A DNA stretch of 57,692 nucleotides, taken from positions 1-57,692 of the forward strand of contig JAGWPW010000051.1 in NCBI GenBank assembly GCA_028870315.1, read 5' to 3'. Below, in pieces: positions 26,103-34,314 of the stretch; position 1 is the first letter of the stretch, and every line of letters begins with the position of its first letter. Source of the DNA: Sphingomonadales bacterium (GTDB taxonomy: Bacteria > Pseudomonadota > Alphaproteobacteria > Sphingomonadales > Sphingomonadaceae). A model generated the notes under the pieces. The model was not told where the DNA came from, searched no databases, and saw only the letters and a program-made list of their open reading frames with translations. The position numbers were made by a program, and so were the translations under genes.

Positions 26103-26561
26103 ATGGCAATGTCAGGCGGCAAAGACGACGGCTCGCCGATGATGGAAATGAACACGACGCCGCTCATCGACGTCATGCTCGTGCTGCTCATCATGTTCAT
26201 CATCACCATCCCCGTCGCCACCCATTCGGTGAACATCGACCTGCCCTCGCCGCTGCCGCCGACGACCCCGCCGCCGCTCAACCCGGTCAAGAACAAGGTC
26301 GTGCTGACCGCCGACGGCAGGATTCTGTTCAACGCAACCGAGGAAAACCAGAACCAGCTGGTTTATACGCTGAAGCAGACGATGGCGATGCCGGTCGAGC
26401 CTGAACTCCAGTTCCAGCCCGATCCGCAGGCCCCCTACGATCTCGCCGCGCATGTGCTCAACATCATCAAGCAATCGGGCGTGACCAAGTTCGGCTTCGT
26501 CGGCAACGAACAATACGTCAATTTCGGCAAGGCGCCCAACGCGCCCAAGGCCACCGGCTGA
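26103..26561 (+). CDS. ExbD/TolR biopolymer transport protein, second copy
   Basis: 152 aa, ATG at 26103 behind AGGAGT. Same architecture as the first copy, with MEMNTTPLIDVMLVLLIMF and the conserved aspartate, then a shorter periplasmic domain (NKVVLTADGRILFNATEENQ). Tandem ExbD genes are a recurrent arrangement in TonB-receptor-rich bacteria, and both may join one ExbB ring (family knowledge). It is the last gene of the operon and is closed by a strong terminator. Confidence 0.92.
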   Translation: MAMSGGKDDGSPMMEMNTTPLIDVMLVLLIMFIITIPVATHSVNIDLPSPLPPTTPPPLNPVKNKVVLTADGRILFNATEENQNQLVYTLKQTMAMPVEPELQFQPDPQAPYDLAAHVLNIIKQSGVTKFGFVGNEQYVNFGKAPNAPKATG

Positions 26562-26581
26562 GCGCCCGCCTGATCGGGTTC

Positions 26582-26614
26582 AAAAGGGCGGCTCTTCGGC
26601 CGCCCTTTTTTTTT
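26582..26614 (+). terminator. Rho-independent terminator after the tonB operon
   Basis: An 11-bp stem AAAAGGGCGGC / GCCGCCCTTTT with a 6-base loop TCTTCG and a run of nine T, 20 bp after the second exbD stop. Because the stem begins with AAAA it may also stop transcripts arriving on the other strand from the helicase gene. Confidence 0.92.
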
Positions 26615-26628
26615 CGCGCCGCGCCGGC

Positions 26629-29061
26629 TCAGCCGGGCCGCCACGCCTCCGCCGCCAGCGCTTCGGCTTCGATCAGCAGCTCATCGTCAGCGGCGCCCGC
26701 GGGCATCGCCTCGCGCCCGATCATCGTCAGCACCGGCACGGCGAGCGGGCTCACCCGTTCGAGCAGCACATGATCGACGCCCCGCTGCGCCCGGCCGAGC
26801 ACGTCGGCGATGCGCGCGACATCGGTAAGCCGCGTGCGCGCATCGGCCCAGGCCGCCTCGATGAGCAGGTGACCGGGTTCATAGCGGCGCAGCACGTCAT
26901 AGATGAGGTCGGTCGAGAAGGTGACCTGCCGCCCGGTCTTGCGCCTGCCCGGCTGCTGCCGCTCGATCAGCCCGCCGATCACCGCGACTTCGCGGAAGGC
27001 GCGGCGCAGGAGGTAGGAGCGCTCTACCCATTCGACGAATTCATGCGTGAGGATGGTGGGTGAAAGCAGGTTTGCGGGGTCGGTGATCGGCCGCAGGCTC
27101 CACAGCGCCAGCGCATAGTCATTGGCAACGAAGCCGAGCGGAGCGAGGCCCGCATCGGTCATCCGCCGGGTCAGCAGCATGCCGAGCGACTGGTTCGCCG
27201 GCCAGCCCTCGAAGGTGTAGAACACGCTGCACGCCTGGCCGCGCAGCGGAAAGCTCTCGACCAGCAGCCGTCCGGGAATCGGCAGCCGCGAGCGCCGGTC
27301 CTGCATTTCGAGCCATTCGCGCACATCCGCGGGAAACTGCCCCCAGCCGGCACGATCGCCGAGCATCGCCTGGACGCGCGCCGCCAGATGGCTGCTGATC
27401 GGAATGCGCTGGCCCATGTAGCTGGGGATCATCGCGGCGCCGTGCGCGGCGCGCACCCGCAGTTCACCCTCCCTCAGCGCCTCGACCTCGAGATCGAGCC
27501 CGGCGAAGCGGAAGCTGTCGCCGGGCTCGAGCTGCGCGGCAAAGGCCTCCTCGACGCGGCCCACCGATCCGCCACGGCGCAGCCGCACCTCGATCATCTC
27601 GGTATCGACGATGATCCCGGCGTTGAGCCGGTGGCGCGCGGCAAGCCGGGGATGGGTGAGCCGCCAGTTTCCCGCCCGATCGCGCGCGATACGACGGAAG
27701 CGGTCATAGGCGCGCAGCGCATAGCCGCCGGTCGCGACGAAAGCGAGGACGCGGCGCCAGGTCTCCGGGTCGAGCGCGCGATAGGGGGCGGCGGCGCGGA
27801 TCTCGGCGAACAGTTCGTCCTCGTGGAACGGCGCGGCGCAGGCACAGCCCATGACATGCTGGGCAAGCACGTCGAGCGCGCCGGGCCGAAAGCCTTCGCC
27901 ATCGCGCTGGCCCGCGCGCACCGCCTCGGCGGCGGCCATCGCCTCGATGAATTCGAAGCGGTTTCCGGGGACGAGCAGCGCCTCGCTCGCAAGGTCGAGC
28001 CGGTGGTTGGCGCGGCCGATGCGCTGCAACAGCCGCGACGAGCCCTTGGGCGCGCCCATCTGGATGACGAGGTCGATATCGCCCCAGTCCACCCCGAGGT
28101 CGAGGCTGGCGGTGCAGACCAGCGCGCGCAACCGGCCCGCGGCCATCGCCGCCTCGACCTTGGCCCGCGCCTCGCGCGACAGCGAGCCGTGGTGGATGGC
28201 GATCGGCAAATGGTCGTCGTTCGCTTCCCACAGCGCCTGGAAAATATATTCGGCGAGAAAGCGGGTATTGGTAAAGATCAGCGTGGTGCGATGCCGCCGG
28301 ATCGCCGCATGGACCTGCGGCACCGCCCAGCGCGCGGCATGACCACCCCAGGGGATCACCCCCGCATCGGGCACCAGCACCGCGATCACCGGCGACGCGC
28401 CGGGTTCGCCCTCGACCATGGCGACACGCGCGCCCTCGCCGCCCGGCGCCAGCCAGTCGCGAAAGGCAGCGGGATCGGCAAGCGTGGCCGACAGGCCCAC
28501 CCGCTGTGCGCCGGGCGCATATCGCGCCAGTCGCGCCAGCGTCAGCGCCAGCAGATCGCCACGTTTGGTGGCGGCAAAGGCATGGACCTCGTCCACCACC
28601 ACCCGCTTCAGCCCGGCGAACAGCGCCGGGCTTTCGGGCCATGACAGCAGCAGCGCCAGCGATTCAGGCGTGGTCAGCAGGACATGCGGCGGATGCGCGC
28701 GCTGGCGCGCCTTGCGCTCGCTCGACGTGTCGCCGCTCCGCGTCTCGACGCGCAGCGCCAGTCCGATTTCGGCGATCGGCGCGAGCAGGTTGCGTTCGAC
28801 ATCGGCGGCGAGCGCCTTCAGCGGCGAGACATAAAGCGTATGCAGCCCGTCGGGTGGCGGCGCCCCGGCAAGGCGCGAGGGCGCGAAATCGGCCAGCGTC
28901 GGCAGGAAGCCCGCTAGCGTCTTGCCCGCGCCCGTGTCCGCGGCAAGCAGCACATGCCGCCGCTCGGCGGCAAGCGTGAGCATCTCGGCCTGATGGCGCC
29001 GCAGCCGCCAGCCGCGCGCGGCGAACCAGCCGGCGATTTCGGGGGGCAGCGCGGCGCTCAC
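26629..29061 (-). CDS. Ligase-associated DEXH-box helicase (Lhr-like)
   Basis: 810 aa, the usual length. Superfamily 2 helicase: Walker A is ADTGAGKT (41-48), Walker B is VVDEVHAF, motif III is GLSATLAD, and the C-terminal helicase half has VQMGAPKGSSRLLQRIGRANH-like residues (motif VI, QRIGRANHRLD). The winged-helix and Lhr C-terminal regions follow. Homologues are usually next to an ATP-dependent DNA ligase, an exonuclease and a phosphoesterase, and act in DNA repair (family knowledge). None of those partners is here; the gene is followed upstream by a small hypothetical gene and panC on the same strand. Confidence 0.93.
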   Translation of the reverse strand: MSAALPPEIAGWFAARGWRLRRHQAEMLTLAAERRHVLLAADTGAGKTLAGFLPTLADFAPSRLAGAPPPDGLHTLYVSPLKALAADVERNLLAPIAEIGLALRVETRSGDTSSERKARQRAHPPHVLLTTPESLALLLSWPESPALFAGLKRVVVDEVHAFAATKRGDLLALTLARLARYAPGAQRVGLSATLADPAAFRDWLAPGGEGARVAMVEGEPGASPVIAVLVPDAGVIPWGGHAARWAVPQVHAAIRRHRTTLIFTNTRFLAEYIFQALWEANDDHLPIAIHHGSLSREARAKVEAAMAAGRLRALVCTASLDLGVDWGDIDLVIQMGAPKGSSRLLQRIGRANHRLDLASEALLVPGNRFEFIEAMAAAEAVRAGQRDGEGFRPGALDVLAQHVMGCACAAPFHEDELFAEIRAAAPYRALDPETWRRVLAFVATGGYALRAYDRFRRIARDRAGNWRLTHPRLAARHRLNAGIIVDTEMIEVRLRRGGSVGRVEEAFAAQLEPGDSFRFAGLDLEVEALREGELRVRAAHGAAMIPSYMGQRIPISSHLAARVQAMLGDRAGWGQFPADVREWLEMQDRRSRLPIPGRLLVESFPLRGQACSVFYTFEGWPANQSLGMLLTRRMTDAGLAPLGFVANDYALALWSLRPITDPANLLSPTILTHEFVEWVERSYLLRRAFREVAVIGGLIERQQPGRRKTGRQVTFSTDLIYDVLRRYEPGHLLIEAAWADARTRLTDVARIADVLGRAQRGVDHVLLERVSPLAVPVLTMIGREAMPAGAADDELLIEAEALAAEAWRPG

Positions 29062-29074
29062 CCCGGCGGCGCGC

Positions 29075-29314
29075 TCACCGTCGGGCCGTAAGCTGATCGA
29101 CCCAATCGAGGATGGTCTTCTCGCAGCTCGTCACGCGCATCGCCTCGGCTTCGCGCCGCGCCTGTGGCTGGATTTGCGGGGCACGCGCGGTCAATTCCTC
29201 CAGCGCGCGCGCGTGATCGGGGCCGCGGGCGTTGCGCAACAGGCGCGCGCGCGCAGCGGCGATGCGCGTTTCGAGGCTCGCCTTGCGGGCGCTGAGAGCC
29301 GCCATGTCGGCCAT
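29075..29314 (-). CDS. Small helical hypothetical protein
   Basis: 79 aa, ATG at 29312-29314 behind AAAGGGAT, a good ribosome site. It is rich in Ala, Arg and Glu and predicted to be two or three amphipathic helices (ARKASLETRIAAARARLL, ALEELTARAPQIQPQARREA) with a single cysteine in VTSCEKTILDW. No family recognised. It ends 13 bp before the helicase start, so the two are probably co-transcribed. Confidence 0.65.
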   Translation of the reverse strand: MADMAALSARKASLETRIAAARARLLRNARGPDHARALEELTARAPQIQPQARREAEAMRVTSCEKTILDWVDQLTARR

Positions 29315-29412
29315 GATCCCTTTCCAAAACGCCAGCCCCGCCGCGTCACGCCGCCCGGGGTTTTCGCGCCCGGCGGTGGTGCGAAGATGGCGCCTCCCTT
29401 TGTGGAACCCTA

Positions 29413-30264
29413 TCAGCCGACCGCGAGATTGTCGATCAGCCGCGTGGCGCCGATGCGCGCGGCGACCAGCAGCCGCGCCGGCTCGGCGCCAAGGCGCGCC
29501 AGCGGCACCAGCGTCCCGGCCGTGCGGAATTCGGCGTAATCGACCGCGGAAAAGCCGGCGGCGCGCAATTCTTCGCGCAGCGCCGCCAGCACCGGCGCGG
29601 CAGCATCCCCGGCACGCAGGCGCGCCGCCGCCGTGGCGAGCGCGCGCGGCAACCGCGCGGCGATGCGGCGCTCATCGGCATCGAGGTAGCGATTGCGCGA
29701 CGAGCGGGCGAGCCCGTCCGCCTCGCGTTCGGTGGCGATGCCGATGATCGCCCCGGCATGCGGCCGGGTGAGGTCGAGATCGCGCGCCATGCGGCGGATG
29801 ACCGCAAGCTGCTGCCAGTCCTTTTCGCCGAACACCGCAAGGTCGGGCTCGACCTGGTTGAACAGCTTGAGCACCACCGTCGCGACGCCATCGAAATGGC
29901 CCGGCCGGGCCGCGCCGCACAGCCCTTCACTGACCCCGCTCACGGCGACATGGCTTGCAAAGCCCTCGGGATACATCGTCTCGACCGCGGGCGCCCACAA
30001 CACGCCCACGCCCTCGCTTTCGAGCATCGCCGAATCAGCGGCAAGCTGGCGCGGATAGGCGGCGAGATCCTCGCCCGCGCCGAACTGCATCGGGTTGACG
30101 AAGATCGACACCACGACATGCGCCGCGCGCGCGCGCGCGGCACGCACCAGCGCAAGATGGCCTTCGTGCAGCGCGCCCATCGTCGGCACCAGCGCCAGCG
30201 GTCCGTCGCGACGCAGCGCCGCGGTCGCATGCCGCAGTGGATCAAGCCGATTGATGGTTTGCAC
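29413..30264 (-). CDS. panC: Pantoate-beta-alanine ligase
   Basis: 283 aa. It joins pantoate and beta-alanine with ATP in coenzyme A synthesis. Nucleotidyl-transferase motifs PTMGALHEGHLALVR (HxGH), FVNPMQFGAGEDLAAYPR, VFGEKDWQQL and SSRNRYLD are all present; the family norm in the third is EKDYQQL. The start is a GTG at 30262-30264, preceded by AAGGGTCG; an ATG much further upstream would overlap the mipZ region. It is divergent from mipZ across about 100 bp. Confidence 0.95.
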   Translation of the reverse strand: MQTINRLDPLRHATAALRRDGPLALVPTMGALHEGHLALVRAARARAAHVVVSIFVNPMQFGAGEDLAAYPRQLAADSAMLESEGVGVLWAPAVETMYPEGFASHVAVSGVSEGLCGAARPGHFDGVATVVLKLFNQVEPDLAVFGEKDWQQLAVIRRMARDLDLTRPHAGAIIGIATEREADGLARSSRNRYLDADERRIAARLPRALATAAARLRAGDAAAPVLAALREELRAAGFSAVDYAEFRTAGTLVPLARLGAEPARLLVAARIGATRLIDNLAVG

Positions 30265-30368
30265 GTGCTGCGACCCTTGGATAAGGCTGGCGACGGGCCG
30301 CGGGCTTGGCCGTGGTCCGGTTTTGCCATGCACGCCTCCGGCCACGCCTGACAAGAGTATCGCGCGCA

Positions 30369-31214
30369 ATGTCCCTTCCCGGCCCGCATCGAATCGTCTT
30401 CGCCAATGAAAAGGGCGGCACCGGCAAATCGACCACCGCAGTCCATGTCGCGATCGCGCTTGCCTATCAGGGCGCGCGCGTCGCCGCGATCGACCTCGAT
30501 CCGCGCCAGCGCACGCTGCATCGCTATCTCGAAAACCGGGCGGAGACGATCGGCCGCCGCGCGATCGCCGTGCCGCAGGCCGATTTCGCGGTGTTCACCG
30601 GCGACAGCATCGCCGCGCTCGACGCACTGGGCGAGGATGTCGGCGCAGACCATGATTTCCTCATCTACGACACCCCCGGCCGCGACGATGATTTTGCCCG
30701 CCATGTCGCCACCCAGGCCGACACGCTGGTGACCCCGCTCAACGACAGCTTCGTCGATTTCGATCTCATCGGCCAGGTCGATGCCGAAACTTTCAAGGTC
30801 CGGCGCCTGTCGTTCTATGCCGAGCTGATCTGGGAAACCCGCAAGAAGCGCGCGATGACGACGATCAGGGATGCGCGGCGCGAGATGGACTGGGTGGTGG
30901 TCCGCAACCGCACCCAGCATATCGAGGCACGCAACATGCGCCGCATCGACAGTGCCCTCACCGAACTGTCGCGCCGCGTCGGGTTCCGCATCGCCAACGG
31001 GCTTTCGGAACGGGTGATATATCGCGAGCTGTTTCCCTCCGGACTGACCCTGCTCGACAAGGGACATCTCGGCGAACTCGGCACCAGCCACCTCGTCGCG
31101 CGGCAGGAGATGCGCGCACTGGTCGCCGGGCTGAAGCTGCAGATGCCCGCGGGCGCCGCCGCCGCACAGCGCGAGATGGCGTTCGCAGCCGATGGGGCGA
31201 GCGTGCAGGCATGA
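30369..31214 (+). CDS. mipZ: Division-plane positioning ATPase MipZ
   Basis: 281 aa. A ParA-type ATPase that forms a gradient from ParB-bound origins and keeps FtsZ from assembling near the poles in alphaproteobacteria (family knowledge). Deviant Walker A KGGTGKS at 15-21, with switch regions AAIDLDPRQRTLHRYLENR and LIYDTPGRDDDFARH, and the MipZ-type NRTQHIEARNMRRID. The ATG at 30369 directly precedes the conserved core. Its stop overlaps the start of the J-domain gene (ATGA). Confidence 0.95.
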   Translation: MSLPGPHRIVFANEKGGTGKSTTAVHVAIALAYQGARVAAIDLDPRQRTLHRYLENRAETIGRRAIAVPQADFAVFTGDSIAALDALGEDVGADHDFLIYDTPGRDDDFARHVATQADTLVTPLNDSFVDFDLIGQVDAETFKVRRLSFYAELIWETRKKRAMTTIRDARREMDWVVVRNRTQHIEARNMRRIDSALTELSRRVGFRIANGLSERVIYRELFPSGLTLLDKGHLGELGTSHLVARQEMRALVAGLKLQMPAGAAAAQREMAFAADGASVQA

Positions 31215-31492
31215 TCCGTCTGCTGCTGCTGCTCGCGGTGGTCGCGATGGGCGCCAAACTCGTCTTCGGCCGCTGGCCGTGGGAGATGATGGCGCTGCCC
31301 CCTTCCGGAGAGCGGCTGGCGCAGGCGCGGGCGCTGCTCGGGGTCGGCGCGGATGCGAGCCGCGGCGACATCATCGAGGCGCACAAGCGGCTGCTGATCC
31401 AGGTCCATCCCGATCGCGGTGGCAGCGAGGCGCTGGTCCACGAGGCGAATGACGCGCGCGACCTGCTGCTCGCGCGGATCGGCACGCGCTGA
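31211..31492 (+). CDS. Membrane-anchored short J-domain protein
   Basis: 93 aa. An N-terminal hydrophobic helix (MIRLLLLLAVVAMGAKLVFG) precedes a compact J domain with the HPD motif at 66-68 in LLIQVHPDRGGSEALV, which stimulates Hsp70 ATPase (family knowledge). There is no Gly/Phe or zinc region, so it is a DnaJ-like type III co-chaperone, comparable in size to the Pam18/DjlA-type membrane J proteins. It overlaps mipZ upstream and, at its stop codon, the phosphomannomutase reading frame. Confidence 0.88.
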   Translation: MIRLLLLLAVVAMGAKLVFGRWPWEMMALPPSGERLAQARALLGVGADASRGDIIEAHKRLLIQVHPDRGGSEALVHEANDARDLLLARIGTR

Positions 31493-32880
31493 GCGCGGGG
31501 ATCGATCGCTCGATCCTGCGCGAATACGACATTCGCGGGATCGTCGGGCGCACGCTCAATGCGGCGGATGCGACGGGAATTGGCCGGGCTTTCGCGCAGG
31601 TGGTGCTGGGCTCGGGCGGCCATAGCGTCGCGGTGGGGCGTGACGGCAGGCTGAGTTCGCCGATGCTGGAGGCGGCGCTGGTCGAGGGGTTGCGCGATGC
31701 CGGCTGCGACGTGCTGCGGATCGGGGCGGGGCCGACCCCGATGCTCTATTTCGCCGAGCGTGCGATCGACGGTGTCGATGGCGGGATAGAGGTGACCGGC
31801 AGCCATAATCCACCCGATCACAATGGCTTCAAGCTTCAACTGCGCGGGCGGCCGTTCTTCGGACCCGACATCCTCGGGCTCGACGCGCTGGCGCGCAGCG
31901 CCCCTGTGGCTGCGGCGCGGCGCGGGCGCATCGAGACCACAGACGTGCTGCCCGCCTATGTCGAGGCGCTGCTCGGCGCGCTTCGCGGGCTCGATCCGGC
32001 GGCGCTTGCCGGACTGCGCATCGGCTGGGACGCAGGGCATGGCGCCGCGGGGCCGGTGATCGAGGCGCTGGTCGCACGGCTGCCCGGCGAGCACCACCTG
32101 TTATACACATCGATGGACGGGCGCTTTCCCGCCCATCACCCCGATCCCTCGGTGGCCGCCAATCTCGCCGATCTGCAACGGCTGGTTGGTGAAAAGCGGC
32201 TCGATTGCGGCTTTGCCTTCGACGGCGATGGCGATCGGCTGGGGGTGATCGATGGCGAGGGGCGTATCATCCGCAGCGACCTTTTGCTGCTGATCTATGC
32301 CGAGGATCTGTTGCAGCGCCATCCCGGCGCAAGCGTTATCGCCGATGTGAAGGCCTCGCAGGCGGTGTTCGACGGCCTCGCCGCGATGGGCGCACGGCCG
32401 CAGATGGCAAGGACCGGGCATAGCAACATCAAGGCGCGGATGCAGGAGAGCGGCGCGCTGCTCGGCGGCGAGATGACCGGGCACCTGTTTTTCGCCGAGG
32501 CCTGGTACGGCTTCGACGATGCGATCCATGCGGCGCTGCGGCTGATCGCCGCCAGCCTGCGGCTCGGCCGCCCGGTTGCCGGCCTGCACGATGGCCTGCC
32601 GCGCCCGGTCAACACCGACGAACTGCGGTTTGCCATCGCCGAGGATCGCAAGGCGGCGGCGATGGCCGCGGTCGCCCGCCGCCTTGCCGCGCGCGGGGCG
32701 AAGGCGATCACCCTCGACGGGCTGCGGGTGACGACCGCCGACGGCTGGTGGCTGCTGCGCACCTCCAACACCGAGGCGGCGCTGGTGGCGCGGGCCGAAG
32801 CGCGCGATGCGGCGGGGCTGGCGCGGGTGCTCGTCGAACTCTATGCGGAACTGGCGGTGGTGGGGATCACAAGGGCGTGA
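31489..32880 (+). CDS. Phosphomannomutase/phosphoglucomutase, probable CTG start
   Basis: 463 aa if begun at CTG 31489, which matches family length. It interconverts hexose 1- and 6-phosphates for sugar nucleotide and polysaccharide synthesis. The N-terminal REYDIRGIVG is at residues 12-21; the phosphoserine is S105 in TGSHNPPDHNG; the metal loop is DGDGDR; GGEMTGHLFF and the phosphate site RTSNTEAALVAR follow. The frame has no ATG, GTG or TTG between its upstream stop (31450) and the GTG at 31600, which would remove the conserved start. A CTG at 31489 overlaps the J-protein stop (CTGA), mimicking an ATGA coupling. ATC or ATT codons nearby are alternatives. Confidence 0.85.
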   Translation: MSAGIDRSILREYDIRGIVGRTLNAADATGIGRAFAQVVLGSGGHSVAVGRDGRLSSPMLEAALVEGLRDAGCDVLRIGAGPTPMLYFAERAIDGVDGGIEVTGSHNPPDHNGFKLQLRGRPFFGPDILGLDALARSAPVAAARRGRIETTDVLPAYVEALLGALRGLDPAALAGLRIGWDAGHGAAGPVIEALVARLPGEHHLLYTSMDGRFPAHHPDPSVAANLADLQRLVGEKRLDCGFAFDGDGDRLGVIDGEGRIIRSDLLLLIYAEDLLQRHPGASVIADVKASQAVFDGLAAMGARPQMARTGHSNIKARMQESGALLGGEMTGHLFFAEAWYGFDDAIHAALRLIAASLRLGRPVAGLHDGLPRPVNTDELRFAIAEDRKAAAMAAVARRLAARGAKAITLDGLRVTTADGWWLLRTSNTEAALVARAEARDAAGLARVLVELYAELAVVGITRA

Positions 32881-32892
32881 CCCGCGGCCGGG

Positions 32893-33423
32893 TCAATGCC
32901 CGGCGAATTCGAGGATCGCCTCGGCCGGGATTGCTGCCGCGCGCAGCCGGTCGGCGCCGCCGAGATCGGGCAGGTCGATCATGAACAGCGCCTTTGTCAC
33001 CGTGGCGCCCGCCTGGCTCAGCAGCTTCGCGGCGGCGAGCGCGGTGCCGCCGGTGGCGATGAGATCATCGATGATCGCCACCCGCTGGCCGGCGGCGATG
33101 GCACCCGGATCGATCTCCAGCGTGTCGGTGCCATATTCGAGCGCATAGTCGATCGCCAGCGCCGGCACCGGCAGCTTGCCGGGCTTGCGCACCGGGATGA
33201 AGGGCAAGCCGCAGCGCGCCGCGACCGCGGCGCCGAAGATGAAGCCGCGTGCCTCGATCCCGGCGATCGCCTGCGCCGGCCCGAGCCGCGCGGCGAGCAG
33301 CCCGACCGACGCGGCAAAGCCCTCGCCATGGCCGATGAGCGTGGTGATGTCGCGGAAGAGAATGCCCGGCCGCGGGAAATCGGGCACGCAGCGGATCAGG
33401 GTCTTGAGCGTCTCGGGCGCCAT
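32893..33423 (-). CDS. apt: Adenine phosphoribosyltransferase
   Basis: 176 aa. It salvages adenine with PRPP to AMP. The PRPP loop is VAIIDDLIATGGTALAA; FPRPGILFRDITTL and EARGFIFGAAVA are the typical N-terminal and hood motifs. It ends 12 bp from the convergent phosphomannomutase stop and starts downstream of the petABC operon, behind a strong hairpin that probably isolates it. Confidence 0.95.
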   Translation of the reverse strand: MAPETLKTLIRCVPDFPRPGILFRDITTLIGHGEGFAASVGLLAARLGPAQAIAGIEARGFIFGAAVAARCGLPFIPVRKPGKLPVPALAIDYALEYGTDTLEIDPGAIAAGQRVAIIDDLIATGGTALAAAKLLSQAGATVTKALFMIDLPDLGGADRLRAAAIPAEAILEFAGH

Positions 33424-33440
33424 GCTGTTTGCAGCGGGTC

Positions 33441-33466
33441 GGGGGGCCGGCTTTCGCCAGCCCCCC
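33441..33466 (-). terminator. GC-rich hairpin between petC and apt
   Basis: On the minus strand GGGGGGCTGGC-GAAA-GCCGGCCCCCC forms an 11-bp stem (one G-U pair) capped by a GNRA-type tetraloop. It lies 9 bp after the petC stop and 18 bp before the apt start. No T run follows, so it may stabilise the petABC mRNA end or act with Rho. Confidence 0.6.
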
Positions 33467-33474
33467 TTGTCCGC

Positions 33475-34287
33475 TCAATGCTTCTTGTCGGCCCAGACGT
33501 TGCGATAGGCCATATAGGCGAGAACCGTGGCGAAGATCAGGAAGCCCACGGTCGCAAATCCGGCCTGATGGCGGTTTTCGAGCTTGGGCTCGGCGGTCCA
33601 CACCAGGAAGGCGGCCACGTCCTGCGCCATCTGATCGACGGTCGCAGGGGTGTTGTCCTTGTAGCTCACCTGGCCGTCGGCGGTCAGCGGCGGCGGCATC
33701 GCGATGTTGAGATTGGCGAAATAGGGGTTGTAATAGAGCCCGTCGGGGGTCTTCGCCTCGGGGAAGTGAGCCAGCAGTGCGGCAGGCTGCTTCTGGAACC
33801 CGGTCAGCAGCGAATAGACATAGGCGGCGCCGCCATGACGGGCCTTGGTGATGAGCGAGAGGTCGGGCGGGCTGCCCTGACCGCCATAGACCACCGGCGG
33901 GAAGTGATCGGTGGGCAGGCCGTTCACCGTCTTCACCTCGCCGGTCCTGGCGTCGTAATGCGGCACCTTGAAGCCGGCGGCGATCGCCTTCACCTCATCG
34001 TCGTTGTAGCCGATCGCCTTGAGATCGCGGAAGGCGACCTCATGCAGCGCATGGCAGTTCGAGCAGACTTCCTTGTAGACCTGGAAGCCGCGCTGCACCT
34101 GCTGCATGTCGAACTTGCCGAACGGCCCGTCGCTGGCGAGGTGGAGCGGGCGCGGCGCAAGGTGGAAGGCGTGTTCGGCGGTCGCCGCCGGCGGCGAGGT
34201 GACATAGCTCACCAGACCCTTGCCGAACGACCACAACAGCGCCAGCGCGAAGAACAGCCCGGCGAAGAAGGCGATGATACGAACCAT
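33475..34287 (-). CDS. petC: Cytochrome c1 of the bc1 complex
   Basis: 270 aa. One c-type heme site, C75-S-N-C78-H79 in VCSNCHALHEVAFRDL. An N-terminal membrane helix/signal (FFAGLFFALALLW) and a C-terminal anchor (GFLIFATVLAYMAYRNVW) place the heme domain in the periplasm. The Met ligand region includes NIAMPPPL. It accepts electrons from the Rieske protein and passes them to cytochrome c. Last gene of petA-petB-petC, 27 bp after petB. Heme attachment would rely on the Ccm system. Confidence 0.95.
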   Translation of the reverse strand: MVRIIAFFAGLFFALALLWSFGKGLVSYVTSPPAATAEHAFHLAPRPLHLASDGPFGKFDMQQVQRGFQVYKEVCSNCHALHEVAFRDLKAIGYNDDEVKAIAAGFKVPHYDARTGEVKTVNGLPTDHFPPVVYGGQGSPPDLSLITKARHGGAAYVYSLLTGFQKQPAALLAHFPEAKTPDGLYYNPYFANLNIAMPPPLTADGQVSYKDNTPATVDQMAQDVAAFLVWTAEPKLENRHQAGFATVGFLIFATVLAYMAYRNVWADKKH

Positions 34288-34314
34288 GATGTGTTCTTTC
34301 CCCTCTCGCAGGTC

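Noticed and set aside
31600-32880. Phosphomannomutase starting at the GTG at 31600
   Set aside because: It would delete the conserved N-terminal DIRGIVG region of the catalytic domain I, so the start must be upstream.
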